Origin: Pseudomonas sp. R28(2017) | GTDB lineage: Bacteria; Pseudomonadota; Gammaproteobacteria; Pseudomonadales; Pseudomonadaceae | NCBI RefSeq assembly: GCF_002112505.1 | Contig: NZ_NEHW01000022.1 | Coordinates: 1 to 64,000 of the forward strand | DNA: 64,000 bases | Direction of reading: 5' to 3' | Shown: positions 47,801-52,200 of the stretch, one piece after another | Numbering within the stretch: position 1 is the first letter of the stretch | Layout of the letters: each line of letters starts with the position of its first letter | Program-made: the position numbers and the translations under genes | The notes under the pieces: model-generated | Told to the model about the DNA's origin: nothing | Database searches by the model: none | The model's input: the letters and a program-made list of their open reading frames with translations, nothing else

Positions 47801-49227
47801 AACCGACCAGCAATCCTGTTGTTACCGGACTGACACCACGGCATCTGGCGTATGTGATCTACACCTCCGGTTCGACTGGCTTGCCGAAGGGCGTGATGAA
47901 CGAACATGTCGGCGTGGTGAACCGCCTGCTGTGGATGCAGGATGCCTATCAGCTCGGCGCCGATGATGTGGTGTTGCAGAAAACCCCGTTCAGCTTCGAC
48001 GTGTCGGTGTGGGAGTTCCTCTGGCCGCTGCAGACCGGTGCGCGCCTGGTCATGGCCCGCCCGGGAGGGCACCGCGATCCTGAATACCTGCGCCAGGTCA
48101 TTCGCGACGAAGGCGTCACCACCTTGCACTTCGTGCCGTCGATGCTGGATGTGTTCCTGTCTTCCACAGCAAATACCCCCCCTGTGGGAGCGGGTTCACC
48201 CGCGAACACCGGCGAAGCCGGTGCCATGCACCGCGCTGGCTTCTTCGCGGGCAAGCCCGCTCCCACAGGGACGGTGCAGGTTCTCAAGCGCGTGCTGTGC
48301 AGCGGTGAAGCCTTGCCGGGCAGCCTGGTGCGCCGCTTCCACGCCCAGTTGCCAGCCGTAGAGCTGCAAAACCTCTACGGCCCGACCGAAGCGGCAGTGG
48401 ACGTCAGTGCCTGGCACTGCCTGGCCGCACCAGACAACACTCCGATCGGCAAACCCATCGCCAACACCACGCTGTACGTGCTCGATGGCCAAGGCCAACC
48501 GGTGCCGCAAGGCGTGGCCGGCGAGTTGTTCATCGGCGGTGTCCAGGTCGCCCGTGGCTACCTCAACCGCACCGAACTCACGGCTGAGCGCTTCATCGAC
48601 GATCCGTTCCGCCCGGGCGGACGGCTATACCGCACCGGCGACCTCGCTCGCCACCTGACGGACGGCAACCTCGAATACCTGGGCCGCAACGACGACCAGG
48701 TGAAAATCCGTGGCCTGCGCATCGAACTGGGCGAAATCCAGGCCGGCCTGACCGCCATCGACGGCATCAAAGAAGCCGTGGTCGTGGCCCGTGATCAGCG
48801 CCTGGTCGGGTACTACACCGGCGAACCGAAAACCATGGAGGCCCTGCGCACGGCACTGCTCGCGCACCTGCCGGTGTTCATGGTCCCGGCGCTGTTCATG
48901 CACCTCGAAACGCTGCCGTTGAGCCCCAACGGCAAACTCGACCGCAAGGCACTGCCTGCGCCCGATGCCATCCAGGATCGCGCCTATGAAGCGCCCGAGG
49001 GCGAAACCGAAACCCTGCTGGCCGCCCTCTGGTGCGAGTTATTGGGCGTGGAACGGGTAGGGCGCCACGACAACTTCTTCGAACTGGGTGGCCATTCGCT
49101 GCTGGCAGTGACCCTGACCTCCCGCTTGCGCGAACAAGGCCTGGAAGCCGACGTGCGCGCGCTGTTCGACCAACCGACCCTGGCCGGCTATGCAGCCATC
49201 ACAGACAGAATGGAGATCGTCCTGTGA
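26812..49227 (+). CDS. psoB: Putisolvin-type lipopeptide synthetase B (modules 3-9)
   Basis: This is a 7471-residue NRPS with seven C-A-T modules after a TubC-like N-terminal docking segment (MLFSELMAALSTHAIRLQRE). Modules begin near residues 66, 1120, 2178, 3224, 4301, 5349 and 6407. Codes read by eye: DAWFLGNVVK (Leu), DAWFLGNVVK (Leu/Ile), DAWQVGVVDK (Gln), DVWHLSLVDK (Ser), DALWMGGTFK (Val), DAWFLGNVVK (Leu/Ile), DVWHLSLVDK (Ser). All seven C domains have HHxxxDH and the extended LYHH...DPY opening of dual condensation/epimerisation domains. Both Ser A domains contain an in-frame REPIN (about residues 3941-3970 and 7123-7152). ATG 26812 (AGGA at 26799-26802, 9 nt) is preferred; GTG 26770 would add 14 residues. 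The stop overlaps the psoC start. Confidence 0.92.
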   Translation: MLFSELMAALSTHAIRLQREDQDLIVLGDDEALDDTLWEALSRHKPALLEMLAERDDDWLSPAFRITPDMLPLVQLEQQAIDRIVASVPGGAANVQDIYPLAPLQQGMLYQHLSAADGDPYLAQVQLRFASQAHLEAFAQALQWVIQRHDILRTALHWEYLDEPVQVVWREAALVRDAIEVDGDDALARLCARFDPRHYRLDLRQAPLMQLMHARGEGEQWVALLMFHHVVMDHTALDIVRREIQAHLAGETAQLAAPMPFRNVLAAARQALDEQAHERFFREMLDDIDEPTLAFGLQDKGQQPLEQARLTLAPELSLRLRRQARQLGVSPASVLHLGFARLLGQLSARQAVVFGSVLLGRMTTGEGGEQALGMFINTLPLRIDLGRHSVREALLTTHKRLSALLGHEQASLALAQRCSGVAAPAPLFNSMLNYRHSAAGDAAEIIPVAPGIDIVGAEERTDYPLTVSVDDLGDDLRLTVQSLPQWGAGRLSGQFEQVLASLVDALEQAPETPLQGLAVLPQAEREQVLEQFNRTTQAYPQGVTVHARVEAQAARSPEACALLQDDVALSYGELNRRANQLAHRLIEQGVKVGDRVALCLPRSPERLVGLLAVLKAGAAYVPVDPAYPAERIAYLLQDSQPALVLASTVIEGLPPMARLDLDQAGAFAANSENPELPGLDAQQLAYLVYTSGSTGQPKGVMIEHQTLANLVHWHCQAFELGAGSHSASVAGFGFDAMAWEVWPTLCAGATLHLPPAHIGNQHVDELLDWWLAQPLQVSFLPTPVAEQALRRDQQHPTLRTLLVGGDRLRQFERDPGFALVNNYGPTETTVVATSGQVVAKGALHIGQPITNTRVYVLDEGLQPVPVGVRGELFIGGAQVARGYFNRPELTAERFLDDPFNPGGRMYRSGDLVRWNADGTLDYLGRNDDQVKVRGVRVELGEIEAALAARPGVDDAVVLVREGRLLAWYTETAPVDPEQLRQALQASLPAHMVPWALIRLDELPLTGHGKLDRRALPDPDGALLSRQAYAAPQGETEAAMAAIWAEVLGVERVGRHDNFFELGGHSLLAVTLVERLRKAGLVIDVRVLFAQPTVAALASAPAIGAPAQVPANRVPQGTERITPAMLSLVELDQASIDAIVATVPCGAANVQEIYPLAPLQEGILYHHLSAEQGDPYLLQTRLAFDSVERLLAWAGALQQVIDRHDILRTAVHWQGLAQPLQVVWRAAELAVCEVDDLADEPGVSRIEQLHARFDARHHRLDLGQAPLTRLYYSLDPANHQVVAILLFHHLTLDHTAMDVVAREMRALLFGQGQSLPAAVPYRNYVAQARLADPAGQAAFFREMLADVDEPTLPLGFADVQGDGRNIESAFMALDAGLSLRLRSQARELGVSAASLMHLAWARVLGVLANRTDVVFGTVLMGRLQGGEGADRALGMFINTLPLRVDTGAGAHAAVRATHRSLSALLGHEHAPLALAQRCSGVAASLPLFSALLNYRHSAADAPREGEGIWEGVRLLGGEERSNYPLTLSVNDLGEGFSLSVLAVEGIGAARVTGWMANTLAQLLQALESGQEAAVDRLPMLDEQARQQLLGSFNATAQAYPQGQTISALIEAQAARAPEACAVSQGEQALSYGELNRRANRLAHRLIELGVQCGDRVALCLPRSIERLIGLLAVLKTGAAYVPVDPNYPPARIAYLLADSSPALLVADSTVADLPGELPRLDLDLPGSWHASERNPEVAGHDAHQLAYVVYTSGSTGQPKGVMVEHRTLANLVHWHCQAFALGAGERTSSVAGFGFDAMAWEVWPALCAGAALHLPPSHIGNEHVEELLDWWLEQPLKVSFLPTPVAEQALRRERQHPTLRTLLIGGDRLRQFDRDPGFELVNNYGPTETTVVATSGRVLPGGALHIGQPVANTRVYVLDERRQPVPVGVTGELYIGGGQVARGYFNRPQLTEERFLADPFSRLPGARMYRSGDLVRWNADGTLDYLGRNDDQVKIRGMRVELGEVEAALAAQPGIEHAVVLVRGERLLAWFTETAPVDLAALRQALQASLPAHMLPHAFMRLAQLPLTSHGKLDRRALPEPDWAEQGHVEPLGETETRMAALWAEVLGVERVGRHDNFFELGGHSLLAVTLIERLRQQGLNTDVRVLFSQPTVAALAAALGKGRQVVVPENRIPAGCSQITPDLLPLLDLDPASIARIVATVPGGAANVQDIYPLAPLQEGILYHHLSANGADPYLLQWRVAFDSLARLQAFAGALDKVIARHDVLRTAVLWDGLLQPVQVVWRSAPSVIGAGSAAIRLDQAPLIRLLYSTSEGAIEATLQFHHIALDHTAMKGVLDEIRDHLCGRQPTRPPVPYRNYVAQARLAISEAEHEAFFRAELGDIDEPTLPYGLADLHGQASCFDLATVQLESQQYQRLRQQARQLGVSAASLLHLAWARLVSATSGRDSVVFGTVLLGRLQGGAGADHGLGMFINTLPLRLDLDGLGVRDGVRRAHERLSALLVHEHASLALAQRCSGVAAPTPLFSAMLNYRHGASASEQQAQREALEGIQALPSGGHGNYPLSINVDDLGDGLRMTTQVTAQVGAQRVCDQLLQVLVGLLDALEQQPQLPVQQLPVLTPRERRQLLVEANATGHPHDLQQPLHSLFEAQVRLTPDAPALVAEEGELSYRQLDEQANRLAHHLIALGVKPDDRVAVCVERGLSLVVGLLAILKAGGAYVPVDPSYPAERIRHMLDDSAPQALLVHAATRELAKHAVQVDLDRPRWNRRPISKPHVAGLTAQHLAYVIYTSGSTGVPKGVMVEHRNVVNLVHWSRRLCVGARSVLHKTPTSFDASVWELFWPLCSGLRLVLARPDGHRDGQYLAQLIQHQQVNVVQFVPALLQQFLEQAQSADCTSLSDIVCGGGELTEALAALVRQRLPGVRLHNVYGPTETTVDCSAWTLQPDAALPGGTLPIGRPIDNTALYVLDNRDQPVPWGVAGHLHIGGAGVTRGYLGLPQQQAERFIDNPFEAGGRLYRSGDLVRQRADGSLEFLGRNDQQVKIRGLRIEPGEIEACLTRIAGVREAVVLAADARLVAYHTGEPQAADSLRQALLAQLPDYMVPAQYIHLQQLPLTANGKLDRKALPAPDAALQPRAFEAPQGSTETLLAALWCELLGLERVGRHDNFFELGGHSLLAVSLTARLRLQGLQVDVRTLFGQPTLAALAATLGSDQHVQVPANRIPADCRQIKPELLSLIELDQASIDRIVASVPGGAANVQDIYPLAPLQEGILYHHLSAAGHDPYVLYSRLRFDNLQRLQAFASALDQVIARHDVLRTAVLWDGLPQPVQVVLRTVPGVLAGTLDGGLPTMRLDQAPLIQLFYTQGDGVLEATLQFHHIVLDHTALEVVGEELQGFLQGAPAPAHAPVPYRNYVAQARLGISQGEHEAFFRTQLADIDEPTLPFGLSDVQGDGRDMQEVKLTLSTTLASALRRQARVLGISVASLFHLAWARLLGAASGQDRVVFGTVLLGRLQGGEGAERALGMFINTLPLRVDLGGVSLREAAHATHQRLSALLAHEHASLALAQRCSGVAAPLPLFSAMLNYRHGAVANAEQRKAWQGIEVLDGQERTNYPLSLNVDDLGEGFRLVAMTPAEIGAARICGQMNQVLEAMVEALEHEPELLLQRLPVLEAEERQRVLADFNDTTVDYDLEQTLHGLIEVQVARTPDALAVRADEGELSYRQLNEQANRLAHHLVALGVKPDDRVAICVERSLSMVVGLLAILKAGGAYVPVDPDYPAERVRHMLSDSAPVAVLVHAATRHVPDAGQIIDLDQPSWNDQPASNPVIAGLTPQHLAYVIYTSGSTGLPKGVMNEHAGVVNRLLWMQDAYELGADDVVLQKTPFSFDVSVWEFLWPLQTGARLVIARPGGHRDPEYLRQVIRDEGVTTLHFVPSMLDVFLSSTANTPPVGAGSPANTGEAGAIHRVDFFAGKPAPTGTVQVLKRVLCSGEALPGSLVRRFHAQLPAVELHNLYGPTEAAVDVSAWHCLTAPDNTPIGKPIANTTLYVLDGQGQPVPQGVAGELFIGGVQVARGYLNRTELTAERFIDDPFRPGGRLYRTGDLARHLADGNLEYLGRNDDQVKIRGLRIELGEIQAGLTAIDGIKEAVVVARDQRLVAYYTGESKTMEALRTALLAHLPEFMVPALFMHLEALPLSPNGKLDRKALPEPDAIQDRAYEAPEGETETLLAALWCELLGVERVGRHDNFFELGGHSLLAVTLTSRLRQQGLHADIRVLFGQPTLAALAAAVGTATAVQVPGNRIAQGCLRITPGMLPLADLSQASIDGLTAQVPGGASNVQDIYGLAPLQQGILYHHLASEGADPYVLQARFAFPDQATLDAFAAALDQVIARHDILRTSIHWQNLEEPVQVVWREAPLAQGGGTAINLNHAPLIRLLPGQSSGRLEATLLIHHIILDHAAVEQLVAEITAVLQGRALAHASVPYRNYVAQSRLGNHRQAAEAMFRELLGDIDEPTEVFGLRDAHSDASRVLDSRQALDVAVGNRLRDQARQLGISVASLVHQAWGQVLAQLSGREEVVFGTVLLGRLQGGEGAERALGMFINTLPLRVSVGTQAASDGVRLTHQRLARLLAHEQASLAEAQRCSAVPAGQPLFTSLLNFRHSAPAKAELRDAWQGIEQLAAHERSHYPLVVNVDDLGDAFVLTVQALEDVDGAQVCRLLATALEQLSQALELAPATPLRQLSCLAPAERERVLQGFNATRRDYPRERAVHTLFGAHAALSPAAVAVVHGDRQYSYAQLDQHANRLAHHLLALGVQPGERVALLLPRSFDLLAAQLAASKCAAVYVPLDSNAPAERQAFMIADSQARVLLTLSSEHQVGEAMRVELDRLALDAFPSHAPGLSVSAESAAYIMYTSGSTGTPKGVQVPHRAIVRLVINNGFADFNSQDRVAFASNPAFDASTLEVWAPLLNGGTLVVIDQHQVLSRQALRDTLLHQAVSVLWLTAGLFHQFADDLLPAFARLRYLMVGGDVLDPAVVARVLRQGAPAHLLNGYGPTEATTFSTTHEIVEVGEGSIPIGRPIGNGRCYVLDARRQPLPVGAVGELYIGGDGVALGYLGQPALSAERFLDDPFSPQPGARMYRSGDLVSWQADGSLRYLGRADQQIKLRGFRIELGEIEARLGACAGVRDAAVVLREDAPGDKRLVAYFTASGAAPTLAELHAQLQGQLPDYMLPAAYVLLATLPLTANGKLDRRALPPPGREALLSRAFEAPQGAVETALAAIWADVLKVEYVGRHDHFFELGGHSLLAVTLIERMRQAGLGADVRVLFAQPTLAALAAAVGSGREVQVPANRVPQGALHITPAMLSLVELDQATIDRIVASVPGGAANVQEIYPLAPLQEGILYHHLSAGQGDPYLLQSRLAFDSLARLQAWAAALQQVIDRHDILRTAALTEGLAQPLQVVWREARMAVTSVDDLQGASVIDALQARFDARHQRLDLARAPLMRLLYADDPANQRVVAILQFHHLALDHTAMEVIAAEMRQLLAGQADQLAAPVPYRTYVAQARLGADDAGHEAFFRDMLGDLDEPTLPFGLADVQGDGQAIEEAQLPLDPALARQLREQARRLGVSVASLAHLAWARVVGVLANRSDVVFGTVLMGRLQGGEGADRALGVFINTLPLRIDLTAPVQQAVRVTHQRLSALLGHEHASLALAQRCSGVAASLPLFSALFNYRHSSAASPAADAASQQGVRLLGGEERSNYPLTLSVDDLGEGFTLSVLAQQGIGAERVTQWMAHALAQLSQALEQPGSTPVAGLSILDTPARQQVLQAFNATSRRYPQGQTVHSLVETQAARAPQAAALVQGGQVLSYGELNRSANRLAHHLIARGVQVGDRVAVCLPRSLERLVALLAVLKAGAAYVPVDPAYPAQRIAYLLQDSAPVLVLTDAGTQALVGDTLQVQLHGDDWQAQADSNPRVTGLDAQQLAYVIYTSGSTGQPKGVMVEHATLANLVHWHCDAFALGAGSHTSSVAGFGFDAVAWEVWPALCAGAVLHLPPARIAGEHVDELLDWWLEQPLQVSFLPTPVAEQALRRERQHPTLRTLLVGGDRLRQFERDPGFALVNNYGPTEATVVATSGQLQAGGALHIGTPIANTRVYVLDEHRQPVPVGAVGELYIGGAGVARGYLNRPELTAERFSDSPFAVGERLYRSGDLVRWNADGTLDYLGRNDDQVKVRGVRVELGEIEAVLAAQPGVADAVVLVRDGRLLAWFTEAAPVTVQALREALQASLPAHLLPLAFTRLAALPLTSHGKLDRKALPDPDPALLAGQGYVAPQGPVETALAQVWAQMLNLEQVGRHDNFFELGGHSLLAVNLTARLRQQGLQVDVRTLFGQPTIAALAATLGQAQQVQVPDNLIPAGCQHITPAMLPLVALEQVAIDRIVAQVPGGAGNVQDIYPLAPLQEGILYHHVSAAEHDPYVLQSRFAFASRAHFDAFAAALDKVIARHDVLRTAVLWEGLPQPVQVVWRKAPLGVFEAEAGQARLELAKAPLIRLLFTETAGGIDATLQFHHIVLDHTAMEVVGEELIGFLQADAEPGHAPVPYRNYVAQARLGISQAEHEAFFRAQLADIDEPTLPYGLGDVQGDGRDIEEAQLWLGADLALRLRQQGRQLGISVASLFHLAWARLLGAASGQDRVVFGTVLLGRLQGGEGAERALGMFINTLPLRIDLAGVNLREAAHATHQRLSALLAHEHASLALAQRCSGVAAPLPLFSAMLNYRHSTVATARQQQATEGIVNLASQERSNYPLGLNVDDTGEGFRLVAMTPAEIGAARICGQMNQVLEAMVEALEHEPDLPVQRLPVLEAEERQRVLADFNDTAVEYDLEQTLHGLIEVQVARTPDALAVRADEGELSYRQLNEQANRLAHHLVALGVKPDDRVAICVERGLSMVVGLLAILKAGGAYVPVDPDYPAERVRHMLTDSAPVAVLVHAATRHVPDAGQVIDLDQPTWGEQPTSNPVVTGLTPRHLAYVIYTSGSTGLPKGVMNEHVGVVNRLLWMQDAYQLGADDVVLQKTPFSFDVSVWEFLWPLQTGARLVMARPGGHRDPEYLRQVIRDEGVTTLHFVPSMLDVFLSSTANTPPVGAGSPANTGEAGAMHRAGFFAGKPAPTGTVQVLKRVLCSGEALPGSLVRRFHAQLPAVELQNLYGPTEAAVDVSAWHCLAAPDNTPIGKPIANTTLYVLDGQGQPVPQGVAGELFIGGVQVARGYLNRTELTAERFIDDPFRPGGRLYRTGDLARHLTDGNLEYLGRNDDQVKIRGLRIELGEIQAGLTAIDGIKEAVVVARDQRLVGYYTGEPKTMEALRTALLAHLPVFMVPALFMHLETLPLSPNGKLDRKALPAPDAIQDRAYEAPEGETETLLAALWCELLGVERVGRHDNFFELGGHSLLAVTLTSRLREQGLEADVRALFDQPTLAGYAAITDRMEIVL
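37840..39410 (+). repeat. Serine A-domain repeat unit, copy 1 (module 6)
   Basis: This 1571-bp segment runs from the FND motif at the C-A junction to the NGKLDRKALP (A10) motif. It matches copies at 47386-48956 and 57090-58660 almost base for base, with exactly the same length and no indels. Similarity to copy 2 also extends upstream into the C domain (from about 37243) and into the T domain. Copy 1 is the most diverged in its REPIN centre. Confidence 0.85.
38635..38723. repeat. REPIN inside psoB coding sequence (module 6 Ser A domain)
   Basis: This is an 89-bp REP pair: CCTGTGGGAGCGGGTTCACC then CGCGAA at the left, TTCGCGGGCAAGCCCGCTCC then CACAGG inverted at the right, with a small internal hairpin CACCGGC-GAA-GCCGGTG. 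It is read in frame as PVGAGSPANTGEAGAIHR... and ...FFAGKPAPTG, between the A-domain segments LHFVPSMLDVF and VLKRVLCSGEAL. Confidence 0.93.
47386..48956 (+). repeat. Serine A-domain repeat unit, copy 2 (module 9)
   Basis: This is the second copy of the 1571-bp Ser A-domain unit, at the end of psoB. Its REPIN is identical to that of copy 3 in psoC. The encoded code is again DVWHLSLVDK. Module 9 Ser is the residue whose side chain closes the putisolvin ring in the published structure. Confidence 0.85.
48181..48269. repeat. REPIN inside psoB coding sequence (module 9 Ser A domain)
   Basis: This is an 89-bp REP pair in the same position and frame as in module 6. It is identical to the copy in psoC and differs from the module 6 copy at five bases in the spacer (CATGCACCGCGCTGGC against CATACACCGAGTCGAC). 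Confidence 0.93.
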
Positions 49228-52200
49228 GTATCAACCAACTCTTGGCAACACTTTCGGCCAACAACGTGCAGCTGGCGCTCAAGGACGGCCAGCTGGTGGT
49301 CCAGGGCAACCGCCAGGCGCTGACCGACGCCGCGCTGGTGGCACGCCTGCGCGAGCACAAGCCGGCGCTGGTGGCGCTGATCGAAAGCGGTGAATACGTG
49401 GCCGTGAAACAGGGCGCCGTCCACGTGCCGGGCAACCTGATCCCGCCCGGCTGCACGCGGATCACCCCGGCGCTGGTCAACCTGGTCGATCTGGACCAGG
49501 ACACCCTCGACCGCCTGGTCGCGGAGATTCCCGGTGGCGCTGCCAATGTCCAGGACCTTTACCCGCTGGCGCCGCTGCAGCAGGGCATGTTGTTTCACCA
49601 CGCCAGTGCCAATGGGCACGACCCGTACGTGATGCAGGCGCGCTTCGTGTTCGCCAGCGAGGCGCGCCTGCAAGCGTTTGCCGAAGCCCTGCGCGGGGTG
49701 ATCGCGCGGCACGATATCCTGCGCACCTCGGTGCACTGGGCGGGCCTGGAAACGCCGCTGCAGGTGGTGTGGCGGCAAGCCGACCTGCAGGTGCTCGAGC
49801 TGCCCGGTGATGACCCGGCGCGTGGCTGGCTCGAGCTGACCCAGGCCCCGCTGATGCGCCTGTTGCGCGAAGCGCCCGAGGCCGATGGCAGGCTCAGTGC
49901 CACCTTGCAGTTCCACCATATCGCCATGGACCACAGCGCCCTGGAGGTGGTGCGCCACGAACTGATCGCCTTCCTCACGGGCGAAGATCACGGCCTGGGC
50001 ACGCCGGTGCCGTTTCGCAACTACGTGGCACAGGCGGTGCTCGGTGTCAGCGAAGCGCAGCACGAGGCGTTCTTCCGCGAGATGCTCGGCGATATCGACG
50101 AAGCGACGTTGGCCTACGGCATCCAGGACGTGCAGGGCAATGGCGGCAGCCAGCAAGAACACATGATCGACCTGCCACTTGCCCTGTGCCAGCGCCTGCG
50201 TGCCCATGCCCGCAGCCTTGGCGTGAGCGTCGCCAGCGTGTTCCACCTGGCCTGGGGCCGGGTACTGGGGGGGCTGACCGGGCGCGAGCGGGTAGTGTTC
50301 GGTACCGTATTGATGGGGCGCCTGCTGGGTGCCGAAGCCACCGACCGGGCGCTGGGGATCTTCATCAACACCTTGCCGCTGCGGGTCGACCTGAACGACA
50401 GCGACCTGCCGACGGCGATCCGCGCCACGCACCAGCGCCTGAGTGCGCTGATGCGTCATGAGCATGCGCCCCTGGCCCTGGCCCAGCGGTGCAGCGGCGT
50501 AGCGGCCCCGGCGCCGCTGTTCAATGCCTTGCTCAATTACCGCCATAGCGCAGTGGGCGCCTCCGCACCCCGGCGCGCGGCGTTGGCCGGTATCGATATC
50601 GTCGACTCCGCCGAGGCCACCAACTACCCGTTGACCTTGAGTGTCGACGACCTCGGCGAAGCCTTCCGCCTGACCCTGCTGGCCAGCGCCGAGGTGCCGG
50701 CCGAGCGTGTCTGCGCCTACCTGCAGCAGACGCTGGAAAGCCTGCTGCAGGCGCCCGATGCCCAGGTCCTGGCGCTGCAGATGCTGCCAGGCAGCGAACG
50801 CCAAGCCCTGCTGGAAGGGTTCAATGACCATGCGAGCCGTTTCGAGGCGACCCTGACCCTGCATCAGCGCATCGAACACCAGGCGCACGCGCACCCCGAC
50901 AGCCTCGCCGCCACCTGCGGCGAACAGACCCTGGGCTATGCCGACCTCAACCGCCAGGCCAATGCGCTGGCGCATCGGTTGATCGCACTGGGCGTGCGCC
51001 CCGATGACCGCGTGGCGGTGGTCGCCTGCCGCGGGCTGCAGACCCTGGTCGGGCTGCTGGCCGTGCTCAAGGCTGGCGCCGGCTATGTCCCCATCGACCC
51101 GGCGCACCCGGATGAGCGGGTGCACTACCTGCTCAGTGACAGTGCCCCTGTGGTGGTGCTGACCCTGCAGGCGCTGCGCGGGCGCCTGGGCGCGGTCGAG
51201 GTGCCGGTGCTGCTGCTGGACCAGCCCGACTGGCCGGCCCTTGTCAGCAACCCGACCGTGTCGGCACTGGGGGCCAGCCAGCTGGCCTACGTCATCTACA
51301 CCTCAGGCTCCACCGGCCAGCCCAAAGGGGTGATGGTCGAGCACCGCACCGTCAACAACCTGGTCGACTGGCACTGCCGCGCCTTCGACCTGTGCCACGG
51401 CCGCCACACCTCGTGCCTGGCCGGCTTCGGCTTCGATGCCATGGCCTGGGAAGTCTGGCCGGCGTTGTGCGCGGGGGCCACGCTGCACCTGGCACCGCCC
51501 GCCAACGGCCATGAAGACCTCGATGCCATGCTCGCCTGGTGGCGCAGCCAGCCACTGGACGTGAGCTTTTTGCCCACGCCCGTGGCCGAATATGCCTTCA
51601 GCCACCAGCTCGAACACCCGACCCTGCGCACCCTGCTGATCGGCGGTGACCGGCTGCGCCAGTTCAACCGTACCCAGCGCTTTGCCGTGGTCAACAACTA
51701 CGGCCCGACCGAAACCACGGTGGTGGCAAGCTCCGGGGTGGTCGAGGCGGGCGGGGTGCTGCATATCGGCCGGCCGGTGGACAACGCGCGCCTGTACGTG
51801 CTCGACGCGCAGCGCCAACCTGTGGCGCTGGGGGTGCCGGGTGAGCTTTACATCGGCGGTGCCGGCGTGGCGCGCGGTTACCTGAACCGCCCCGAGCTGA
51901 CCGCCGAACGCTTTCTCGACGACCCCTTCAACCCCGGTGGCCGCATGTACCGCAGCGGTGATCTGGTGCGCTGGCTGGCCGATGGCACGCTCGACTACCT
52001 GGGGCGCAACGACGACCAGGTGAAGATCCGCGGCGTGCGCATCGAGCTGGGCGAGATCGAAAGCCGCCTGGCCAGCTTGCCGGGTATCAACGAGGCGGTG
52101 GTGCTGGCCCGTGAGGACCAACCCGGCCAGCCGCGGCTGGTGGCTTACTTCACGCCCCAGCCGGATGTCGAGGCGGCCACTCCGGAAGGCCTGCGTGCGC

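Noticed and set aside
49032..49223. Upstream extension of the psoC frame
   Set aside because: It overlaps the T domain of psoB in another frame; the docking domain starts at GTG 49224.
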